A stretch of DNA of 64,000 nt from positions 29,400,234 to 29,464,233 of the forward strand of contig OW386293.2 in assembly GCA_936432065.2 (NCBI GenBank). The letters run 5' to 3'. Source of the stretch: Rutpela maculata (taxonomy: Eukaryota > Arthropoda > Insecta > Coleoptera > Cerambycidae). This document shows positions 25,001 to 37,000 of the stretch, one piece after another. A program made the position numbers and the translations under genes. Under the pieces are notes generated by a model. The model was not told where the DNA came from, made no database searches, and saw only the letters and a list, made by a program, of their open reading frames with translations. Positions within the stretch are counted from its first letter, which is position 1; every line of letters begins with the position of its first letter.

Positions 25001-28000
25001 TCCTGAAAAAAACAGATTTTTTACAGTTTTTTTAAATTTTTCTGTTTTCATCACTGGCCCCAAAATTTGACTCCAGATTCGTGATCAGTGGAAAAAATTA
25101 CCCGATAAAGGTATATGCAGACCATTGGAACACGCTATGCGTTCATGAAAAAACGCGACATCCATGAAAAAAACCGATTTTTGACAGATTTTTCTCAGTA
25201 TTTTCATCACTGACTTTCAAATTTGACTCAACATTTGTGATCAGCGGGAAAAATTACTCAAAAAAAAAAAAAAAAAAAAAGTGTATGCAGGCTATCGTAA
25301 CACGTTATGTATTCATGAAAAAAACGTGATATCCATAAAAAAATCAGTATCCGTGAAAAACGCGATTTTTGACGGTTTTTTTATTTTCCTCAACATTTTG
25401 ACAATTAGTCCTGGGTTCTAACAACAGATTCGAGGTCAGTGGGGCAAAAAACATAAGAAAAATACATGCAGCCTAACCGAACACGCTACATGCATATTTT
25501 ACCACCTAAAAAAACAGTAAAAAACGCTTTTTTTGACAGTTTTTTGGGTTTCTCTCTGTAATATACGCATTAACGCCCCATTCTGACTTCAGATTCGTAA
25601 TCAGCGGGAAAAAATACTAAAGAAAAGTATATTCAGATGTCCAGTTCAAATAACTTTTTTTTGTGGGCCTGTGTTATTGGCTGCTGCAGATTTATTATAC
25701 TTATTATTTCAATGCTGATTGCCGCATCGGGACTTAAAAGTTGAAAATCTCGAATACGTTTTATCACGCTTTATATCATTGTATTCTAGCAATGCGTTTA
25801 GTAAGAAATACAGAGCCAATGTACTTTTCTCTTCTTTTCAGGGCTATCGACACAATTTTAAAGGGGTTTTAGTGGTTGTATTAGTACATTTTTGTACAAA
25901 ACACTAGTTTCTTGCTAGCATATTGCTTCATGCATGAACCGTTTAACTTTACAAAGATAAACATTTATAGTAGACGTATATTTTACGTCACACGGCCCAG
26001 CCTAGCCTCGCGCACAGGTACATTTGATAGCCTCGCATCGATTGCCACTTTCTAAGTCATCAAAAATGGCATTATTTAAAAAAAAATTATCTTAAATATG
26101 GCACTGTTGTTTTATTGTATATACACATACAGTCGATTTCAATCAAAACCAAAAAAGGTGAACATGCCAATTGCGTGATTATTATCTTATTTCTAATTTA
26201 ACTTTTTGTAATTAAGACTTTTCGTACTAAAATTACTAGAATATCGCGGGCTCTGAATTTTGCGCCACGGGCGGCTGCCTGTTCCGGCTGTCCCTAGAGC
26301 CGGCCCTGTTGATATAAACGAAACGATCGCGCCCTGCACAACCAATACGCTATCGCTAGCTATTCGTTTGTCACGTCGTAGCCTACTACTCCCTTCGTTG
26401 TATATTCCCGTGACAATCGACGATCGCCCTCCGCGCCGGTTATTGTTTCGAACTGAGTTTTACCCACCGGTTTAGGCAAATGAAAAAGCTCTTTTTTTCT
26501 CAGCTTTTGTACCCCACAAATAGTGCATATTTGCTCTCTCCCCGCACCACACTCCTGCGTCCCATTGTTGCTTATTATATTAGTTGTTAAACACCGTTCT
26601 ATGGCATCGTCGAACAAAAGGTGGAGAATAAAGCTTCGTTTACAAATCGCGCAGACTGAGAGCCTCACGAAAGTCGTTGGATATTAAAAAATTACATCGA
26701 GTGAGATATAGCATTATAGGGCAGCGAACTATGGGGCGAGGACCGCAATAATACAATATCGTCTCAAAAATGTCAGATAAGAAAACCTGAATTGCGATCT
26801 GAAATATTTATTTTTCAAGTTTTTATTTAACTTGCTCTGTATGTTAGGCAGTATGTTTAGGAAGAATCTTCCAAGTCAATTTTGAACCACTTAACGACGT
26901 ATAATCCAGATGAAATTTTGCATACACGTGTAATTCTGGTGACAATACGATAAAATGGTATCAAAAAGTGTGTTTTTTAGTTTTAACACTATTATATGAC
27001 CGAAGAATGTATTCACTAGGGTTTGCAATTCCGAATTCTCGAAATCGGTAATCCCGGCAATATTTAGATACCATGAATCCCGGGATCGTAGTCGATTGGA
27101 TCCCGGGATTTTCGGTACTGGTCTTGAATAAGATTTTGGACTCTTTGGGTGAATTTAGGGCATTCTTCGATACTTATGTACCGAGTATCGAACGTTCACT
27201 TGAACGAATTTCATATGAAAATGAAAAGTTAATAAAAACTACAAATCGACTTAGGCATACCGTTTTTCTGGTAATATTTGCTGACAACGATACTATGGAG
27301 GTTCCTAAAATTCATGTTAATAGGGAAATAGTCTTATAAAACGTTTCCAAAAAAAATTCTAAAGGTAATCGATGAAGATGATAATGAATATGAGATTACC
27401 CTCGCACTCCATCCTCAAATAGAAAAATCATTGAAAAAATTTCCGAGCGAAGTGTTAGAAAATGCGATGCATCCAATTCGAATACGCCCTGAAACCGACT
27501 TGATATCTTCAAATTTAAAAAAGAAATGTCACTTTTCGAAAATGGAAGGAACTGGCATATTACGATCATCTGATAACGATAGCGTACATTCTGAAAGGGT
27601 ATTTTCTGTAGCTAGTACCATTTGTACAAAAACCGCTGCCCAGGGAATCACTACTTCCACATCCAGATTCTTTGTCCAAGTCACTCACAACGAAAAAACT
27701 TTGTATGTGAAAATAATTGTTTATGGAACTTTAATAATATAATATTTGTAATCCTCTACCCCAAAAACCCATAAAACGATACCCCACATCGGTAGTGGGG
27801 TGGGGGGGGGTGGGGGGTGGATGAAGTAAAAAAAAATTTTGAGGTTTCCGGTTCCTGTACATACACTAAATCACAATTTTTTTTCATCCCCTTTAATAAG
27901 GAGGTGGGGGTGGTAATGGGGGTGGCTAATGCCAAAATTTTTTTTGAGACCTCACCTTCTCTTTTATATACTAAATACCAATTTCATGGACTCTTACCTG

Positions 28001-31000
28001 CTTGATTTACCCATTTACTCCAAATTTACCCCAATTTACCCCCCAACCCTTCGACGGAACAAGATGAAAATATAATCTAGTTCTAGATCTCGTTAAAGTA
28101 CATATGTGTACCTAATTTCATGTCAATATCTTGAACGGTTCCAGAGTAAACGTGCGCACAAAAAAAAGTTACAGACAGACAGACCGACAGACAGACCGAC
28201 AGAAATTTTTTTTTTCGCTCAAACCTAAAATCTCGACGTTTCATGACATTTTAAGCCTATTTGGACAATAAAAATTTTTAAAAATTTTTTTGTCGTTACT
28301 ATACTTCCACTGGACGTGGAAGTAAAATTAGATTTCATCTTGGAAAACGACGTTATAAATACAAAACATCCTTATAACTGAGACACGATCGCAAAAAAGT
28401 TCTCTCGTCTATCTGTAAACATATTGTTTCCAAATTCCTATATTCAGAGGCGGTTTTACCACTGGGGGTGGTAAAACTACTTAACACTATCTTAAAATAG
28501 TGCCAGTGGCGGCAAGCATGTTAAAACCGCGCCTGCCTATATTAAAGCAAATATCGTTAGGCAAATAATGAAACATGAAAAAGTAATACACCTAATGATG
28601 CCTAAATATTTTATTGTTTAAAAAAATAACAAATCAATGATTTTTATTAAAACATTTTTAAAAAACCAGAATGTTTTGATTTTTTTCAGTTTTATTCTAA
28701 TTTTTTTTTTTAAACAAATACGATTTTTCCATGCACTATTTTTTGTATTCGCAAGAAATGTATGAAACTAGTGATTTACTACCACTCATTATAAATCTTC
28801 AAGCAAAAATGCAGTCTTTTGCAGCAGTTATGTTTTCAGAAGAGGTAATATGCAATGTTAGTGCCTTACAATAGTAGGTTTCACAAAAAACATCCCTGAT
28901 ATTGAGAAACTTCTTCCTATATTGAAGCAATTTTGTATGATGTCTCTTCATCAGCTTCGGTGGAAAGAGTATTTTCTATATTTGGGCTCGTTCACTCCAA
29001 TTTACAAATAAATTAGGAGTAGAAAAAGCAGGACAATTAATGTTTTTTTAATTTTTAGTTTAATTTAATGTTTTTTACAAATTTTATAATAAAAATCAAT
29101 GTTAATTGTTTTAGAAACTACCTGTTTTGAACCAAAACCTTTCTTATTTTTCAAAAATACTAAATGTTTGATTTATATTTTGTAATAAATAGCATTTTTA
29201 TTTCCAGAATTTTCTTTTTGATTTATTAAATCGATTACAATAAAAAATCACTTGATTAAAATCATGGATTTAAATCAAACGAGTTAAATCGGGCGAAGTA
29301 TTAAAAAATATATTCAATTTATGAATTTTACGTATTTTAAAAAAACGCATCTGTGAATTCATTTCAACTTGAAGTTCTCCGAAGAATAGTTTACAGAGTT
29401 AAGTAGCGTAGAACCTGTGATTCTCATTTAAAACACAGATTAAGACAAATATTTTTATAGAAAAAAAAGTTAATATGACTAAAGTCGCCAAATTATACGA
29501 AAAAAATTAATTGTTAACTTAATTAAATTTCCATTGTTTAAAAGTTTCATTGTTCCATTATGGTTTAGATACTTGAAAGACGTAGAATTAATTTGGCTTT
29601 TGATGTTTCAAGTATGTTACGAGCTAGTGTGGCATATTACCGATAGAACAAAAGACATAATCAAAAATACACAGGATATTCCATTTAATTCTGTATAAAG
29701 ACATTTAATACTTTATCACCCTGTATAACCCTTTTTTTTCAAAATCTTATATTTTGTTATCTACTATTAGTCCAATTAATAGGAAAAAATGGGTCCTTTC
29801 TGCAAAAATAACGAAAGTTTTTTTTTAAGGGTTCGGGGTTGCCTTCCGAGTATTTGCCAATTTGGCGGGGTTGGGGTTAGCGGAAGTCAAATGAAAATAT
29901 CTCCAGAACCATTGATGCTAGGACAAAAACGATAAGGACCTTTTCTGTACAAATTACCTAATTTGCCGCTAACTTGGCAAAATGCTCGCAAGGCATTCCC
30001 AAAGCCTTTAAAAAAGAAACTTGACCTCGCTATTTTTGCAAAGAAAAAGTATCTATTGACTGGACTATATTCAGATTAAAGAAACGAAATATAGTCTATT
30101 TATTTCGATTTTTTTAGGCATAATTTCTATGATTGTTTAGAGAAAAGATAGCACATGTTTTATTATTCTGTCTTTACCATTATACTCTTTGCCGTTTTGT
30201 TGCAGTTTTTATGAAATGTTTGAATATTTTATAGCGTACTCCGAGGCGTACTCTAAGCAATTTTTTGAAAACTAGTTAATTTTGTACATATAATTGGTAT
30301 ATTTAAGTTTTTGTCTCCTGATGATACCAGCTTGGTTGGCGAAATTTTATTTATTATATAAAATTAAAAAGTACTTAAGTCTGATATCCGAAATGTATAC
30401 TTGAAATTAATCGATCACCTCTTTTGCAGTGTGGGCAATTATGGTGCAGGTAATGTTATGAATGGTGGAGATAACGGTTACGGAAGTGGTAATGCCCTTT
30501 CCACTGCGGCGATGGTAGCTGCAGCGACCGCCACTGCGACGGCCACCGCTAGCGTGGTGGCTCTCCAGGACAACAACCAGTTCAACCAGCAGGCGTATTC
30601 CCAGGGCTACCAGCAGAGGATCATGCCCATGAATGGAATGAACGGGATGAATCCCATGAACAACATGCAGAACATGAACATGGGCAGCATGCACAACAAT
30701 GTCATGGCCAACATGGGCGGCACGATGGGACCCAAGATGTCCTTACAAGGTCCCGGGCCTACCTCGAACTCCATATACAGGAGGATGACTCCTTATCCTT
30801 CCCCGGCCATGCATATGTCCCAGAAGAGGACCACTCAACAGACCTACGGCAACTGCCCTACCATGAACCCCAATATGAATCCTTCCATGAATACCAGCAT
30901 GAGTCCTAATATCAATCCGAGTATGAACCCCAACATGAATCCAAATATGAACCCGAGCATGAATCCTAATTTTAACCCCAACGGACAGTATCCCACATAC

Positions 31001-34000
31001 GCCACGAGACAGCCTAGTTTTAACCAGTACCCCACCCAGCAATCGTTGGGACCAACCGGCAGCTTCGGACCGGGTCCGGGCAACATGGTCCCCGTAGGAA
31101 ATCCCAGGCAATTGAGGCAAGCGACGCCGCCTTACACAAACCAAGGACAGTATTTCTCCAATGGTTCCATGAGCCAGTTCCCCTCGAACAACTCGGGCCA
31201 GTATAACATGAACAGTAACGTGAGCGCGCAATACGTGAACAACTCCTCGGCGCACCAGTTCCAGCAGGACGTCGCCATGAGGAACAACATGAATTACCAA
31301 CACAGCCCAATACCCGGGAACCCCACGCCACCTCTAACGCCTGCCAGTAGTATGCCTCCGTATATTAGTCCGAATCCGGACGTCAAACCCAACTTCAGTG
31401 ACCTCAAACCTCCCTTACCAACACAAAGTAAGATCCATAGAGAACAAAGTAGTTTGATGTTTCTAACTGACGTTTTCTTTTTCCCAGAAGATGACGAACT
31501 GAGGTTGACGTTCCCGGTCAGAGACGGAATTATCTTACCGCCGTTCCGTCTCGAACACAATTTGGCCGTAAGCAACCACGTGTTTCAGCTCAAACCGACC
31601 GTTCATCAGACGCTGATGTGGCGCCAGGACTTGGAGCTGCAGCTGAAGTGCTTCCATCACGAGGACCGACAGATGAACACCAATTGGCCCGCGTCGGTGC
31701 AAGTGTCTGTTAACGCCACGCCGCTGATTATCGACCGGGGTGAGAACAAGACGTCACACAAACCATTGTACCTTAAAGATGTCTGCCAGCCGGGCAGGAA
31801 TACCATACAGATCACCGTTTCGGCTTGCTGCTGTGTAAGTACTCAAAGATTTTAGGATAAGATTCATCGCAGTTTTTTAAATAAGTTAATTTTTCAGGTA
31901 TAAATGTTATATTTTTCATTTTAATCATCGCCCGGTGTTGCCGGCTTGGTTGGTGAAATGCTCGTCGGTACACTATGAATTACTTTTGTTCTCGTATAAT
32001 CTTAGCTCAGGTTGCAACCCTCCTTAGGTACATTTTTTTTTAATTAAAATATTTCATAACTTTTATATTTACTGATAAATGTATTTTCAAAAAGAGTTGT
32101 TCCTACAGGTAACATTAAGTTATTTTTTTTGCAAATTTGAAAAATCAACCTTATTCTAGAGTCCCAATAAGCTCTCAGCAACTTACGAATGGTAATTTAT
32201 TCTTTGTAATTTACAGTAATTCACCAGACATGAATTACTAAGGTCGGGAAAAATCCGATAAATAAAAGGTAAATTACGGTGGTAATTTACCCAAGAAACG
32301 AATTACTTACTTAATTTTACATCTTTGATCATAGCTACAGAAGATCTCTAAACGACGAATCTCTGATGCAATTGTGTTGATTTGGGGTCTTCTTCTGTGT
32401 CGATTTGATGAAGCATGGAAAAAGTGCCCAAATCATCGTCTATCATCAACATTTAAATTCTGTTTTTTTTTTCAGTCGCATCTGTTCGTTCTGCAACTTG
32501 TACATAGACCAAGCGTTAGGTCCGTACTGCAAGGCCTACTGAAAAAGCGGCTGCTAACCGCGGACCATTGTATAGCGAAAATCAAGCGGAACTTCAGTAA
32601 CACGGGCTCCGGTCCGAATATGGAACGAGATAGGGATGCTGTGGAACAAACGGCCCTTAAAGTGTCCCTAAAATGCCCCATTACATTTAAGCGAATCACA
32701 CTGCCCGCACGAGGTCACGAGTGCAAACATATACAATGTTTCGATTTGGAGTCCTACCTGCAACTGAATTGCGAGCGAGGGTCGTGGCGGTGTCCTGTTT
32801 GCAAGTAAGTATAAAGGATACTTTTCCAGTGAAAAAGGCATTCCAAGTTTCTCTGAATAAGTAAATCGAAGGTTTTTACACATGGAATATATTTAAAAGT
32901 TGGTCGTGAGTGGTTTCCCTAACACTCTGTATAATTATATACGCAACCCTGCATAATTATACACGACACCCTGTATAACAAACAAAACATGCATTTATAT
33001 CAAGGTTCAAGCAACATAATATAATATGGTTCATCTCAAAAGTGTAAGAACTGAAAAGTCTAGTGTCCTTTTATAGATTTTGGTGAAAAACCTTTCGGTC
33101 TAAGTTTCTTGTTGCTTTGAAGGAAAGGTGTGTAAAAACTTTATTTTTTTAGCAAACCGGCGCAATTAGAAGGCCTAGAGGTGGACCAATACATGTGGGG
33201 AATACTAACCACATTAAGCAACTCTGACGTGGAAGAGGTCACAATAGACAGTTCTGCTAATTGGAAGGCTGCAAAGGGCAGCGTATCAGGGATAAAGGTA
33301 AGTAAAAATAAGTACAGTGGTTTGAATTGGACTGACAGTGGGAAGTTATAAAATGAGCATTGTGGTGTTACTGTTTTTAAGTTATATTTTTTTAATATGG
33401 CAGTGACATCATAGATATTAAAAATACAGATGACAACCAAAATGGTTTTAAATTAGCATCAACACAAAATTAATATTCCAATGACTCTGCTGTGGCATAA
33501 ATTTCTTTCCCTGATAAGAATTTTTGCAGCTTCTACCTAAATTTTCTCACGTTTTTAATACCTTTTAGTAAGGAAGACATCTTACTGTAGCAAAGTTAGG
33601 TTATTATTGCTATTTCAGTATTATTTCTTGTATTTTAATTTGGAAACATATTTCTCAAAAATGATTCCTTAAAAGAGAAGAATATGACAAGAATAAAATT
33701 ACAAATAATATTCTGTACCTTTTGGACATAAATAATTCTTTGCGAAGCCAGTACAGAAAAGAATTATCATCAGCAATCATTATAATGAAGTTTAGAGAGT
33801 AAATCATTCACAAAATTTCAAAGTAGTAGGGTGCCCAATATAGATCCTTGTGGCACACCTATCAATTTATCAAGCCTAGTCATATTTACCTGTATTATTT
33901 GACTTTAATCAGATAATAGATGTAAAGACAACCACTGAATTATTTTAATCCGTCATTTTTCTTTTACAGATGGAAGACGAAGGTAGTGACTCCTGTGGAG

Positions 34001-37000
34001 CCAAAAGGAACAAAGCCATGTCCCCTGGTAGCATGACCCTCCCCACCATGAACAATTGGGATATGCAGGCGATGTCGCCTTACCTACCGCCTGACATGAA
34101 CAGTATTGCTAGTGGATCCATGATGAATGGACCACCTTCCTATAATTCCAGAAACAACATGAACGACATGTCTTCGTATTCTGGAAGCAACGAATATTTA
34201 AGTGGCAATGGACCATTGTCCCATTTGAGTGAATCTGTTAACTCTCTGGATCCACTGAATGCAATGGAGAAGAGTCTGAATGAACAGGTAATTTTTTCTA
34301 ACTGTACCAAACGTTTCTCAGTTCCTGCTCATTTATTTGTCAGGAATATTTTATCATTCATTCCTGCCAAGATCAGCTCAAGTAAGAGAATTCATGCCCA
34401 TCTTCCAATGACATTCAAAAACGACATTCTGTTTTTCACACAGTCCGAAGTCTATAGGATTTAGGTTAGGCTAACGAGGTGGCCAGTCAACTAAAGCAGT
34501 TTATGGTGAATATACTGGCCAGACTCTGTCATGTACTAGGTTCGAGCCCCAGCCTCAGTACTGACTATGTCAGTGGGAATGAATGTATGTCTGTGTTTTC
34601 CTAAATGTGAAACCAACTTCTGGGCAGTCTTGGATTTGGATTTAGGGATTGTCTACTATATGTGGTGCGTTTATGTTTGTTTGATTCAGTGTTATAAAAA
34701 TGCTTCACATTTTCTTTTGGAAAAACATGCAGATACCAAATATTCTGTTTGATTTTAAGGTTTTGTCTTTCAACAGTTCTAGTCTTTTCTTAAAAATGTA
34801 CATACAGTTTACCGGTAAACCTTTGTAAAAGCTTTAAAAAAAATGTATTAAGTTCTTTTTTATCTGTTTTCGTCTATTTTACAATTGTAGTTTGTCCATT
34901 GTGTTAAATGACTTATACGTCAGACGTAATGCTCTTTGTTGTATTACAAACTCTTCATTTTTGTCTTGTTTATAGTAATCATTGATAGTGTATCAAACTG
35001 AGTTGATCTTAAATAATACAATTCTTGTTTTATTGTCATTTGATATCTGCTTATTTTTCAAAAACCATTGATTCAGTTTCTGCAGATTGTTATTAGCAAT
35101 TGAGGTCTCACCAACACATTTGTGTCATCTGCATAACTTGTTTTGTCTCAACTTCCACGGATTCTGCATATCAATCAGATCATTCGTATACAATATATAA
35201 AATAACTGACCTGCTATACTGCCTTGTGGAACCCTTACCTTGATTTATTTTCTGACATTACTGTTTTGTTATTTCTTGTCACCCCTACTGTCACTGTCAC
35301 TTTTTAACACCTATGCGTAAGGTATAACTCAAACCATTTTTGAAGCTCACCTTTTTCCAACTCATACAGTAGTATATCATGGTTTAAGGAATCATAGGCC
35401 TTTGTTAAATCCAGCCCTAGTGCTAGGTTGTTATTTTGGATCACATTTGTATGTATTGCGAGACCTGGAATATAGCTGTCCGAGTTGATTGACCTTTTTG
35501 GTAACCATGCTGAATCTCATTAAATATGTTGCGTTGAGACTATTTCCAATATGCTTTGACCATCTACAGGATTCAATTTCATAGACTTTCTTAATGTTAT
35601 ACCTTGTATTATGGGAAATGGTATATTATCAAATTGAGAAATTGTGTGCCTTTGACCACCTGACATTTGTTTGTGTTTACCTTACTCTAAAATTTACTCA
35701 GTATTTTATTTACTACCACATATTTCCTATGATTTGATATTTTTTTGCATTTGTCCTTTTTTTGCATCTTTATATTTGGGGCCAACAGTTAATTACATGT
35801 AAATTATCTAACCCAACCTTTTTTTTACAGTCTATGATATCTGGATCTTTACTCAGTACTTTATTATTTTTTATTTTTCTATTTTTGGACTGGGAAACTA
35901 TTATTGATATGTTCGAAAAATATACATATAAAAGTTTCCCACTGCTTGTCCACTTGTTCTTCGCAACACAATCTGTGTTTGCTAATGTGTTTAGGAAATT
36001 TTTTGTTTTCTTCCCGGAAAATTTGTTTCTTTAGAACCTGGAACTTACTATGTATGTGTGTTTTTACTCCAACAATTGATTCTTGAGCTTGACTGCAAAA
36101 GTTCGGCTGCGTCATAATCTACATTAGTTAATATATTTGTATACGTTAGTTGTACGTGTGTATTCTAAGATTGTGTGCCGATTATTAAAAGTATTTATTA
36201 ATGGCAACATTTCCAAGTATAGTAAAAAAAACATTTAATGTTCTTACTTAATTAACCATTTTGTTTTTTTTTTTTAGATGCCGCACACGCCACATACACC
36301 TCATACCCCCCACACGCCCCACACGCCAGGCGGGACACCAGGATCGGCTCACACGCCTGGTGGCGGCACAGGGCCTCCGAGCGTACCGCCCCCGTCTGAC
36401 GTTCACAACAGTTCGAACTCGAACAGCAGCAGCGCGAATAACAATAGTGGGAATGCGGACAGTACAGTTCCTGAAATACCCTCAGATCTCAATTTCGATC
36501 CCGCCGCCGTTATAGATGGCGAGGGGACGGGCCAGGAAGCGCTGAATGTAAGTCAGATTGTTTCTATTCTTGTAATAATAATTATGATATAACATTATCG
36601 ACAGGATATTATTATTTTAATTCTATATATACTTACTGTTACTGAAACGGTGTCAATATCTTTGATAAGATTCTATGACAGTAAAGTTATTACTATTATT
36701 TCTCTTTACAAATTAAATTTTTACGTATTTATAGTACACCAAATGATATTTGACCCTATAAAAAATTGCAAAAAATGATAATGCACCAAGAAAATGTGCC
36801 GATGCAATAACCACTAAGGTTTTAATGTGTAGAGTAATGGGGTATTAAGGTACATTTCCAGATTTATAAAAAAAACTGCCAGTTGAAGGATATTTCCTAA
36901 ATGAAATAAACAAGATATAATAAAAGTTTGCAAGCTCTTTAAAGTTATTTCCTCTAAATGATTTACCGATGCATGAATTTTCATGTTTTCTTAATTTTGG

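Larger units (their letters stand above)
23873..26308. mobile_element. hAT-type DNA element, 2.4 kb, with 8-bp target duplication
   Basis: The left end CAGGGCCGGTCCTAG (23873) matches the complement of the right end CTAGAGCCGGCCCTG (to 26308). Further wording (GGCGCCA and TGCGCC, against TTGCGCCACGGG) is shared near the ends. Flanks are TTGATATC (23865-23872) and TTGATATA (26309-26316), an 8-bp duplication with one mismatch. The CAGGG...CCGG ends and 8-bp duplication are hAT hallmarks. No hAT transposase remains inside. The interior instead holds a repeat array and fragments of a different multicopy gene (24505-24897), so the element is a non-autonomous carrier or has itself been invaded. Confidence 0.75.

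Noticed and set aside
25259..25280. A22 run as a retroposon poly-A tail
   Set aside because: It interrupts a tandem unit without any retroposed sequence beside it; slippage within an A-rich word is simpler.
30743..31303. 186-codon open frame on the minus strand opposite tna exon 2
   Set aside because: It mirrors the biased codons of the Met/Asn/Pro-rich exon. The + strand has full ZMIZ homology and the minus product is low complexity.
31835..31857. Continuation of the tna frame past 31834 to a stop at 31855
   Set aside because: GTAAGT donor at 31835, and ACCC|SHLFVL continuity with exon 32476 shows it is intron.
34288..34464. Continuation of the tna frame past exon 33970-34287
   Set aside because: No ZMIZ similarity after NEQ. 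The donor GTAATT and the phase match with exon 36278 fit splicing.
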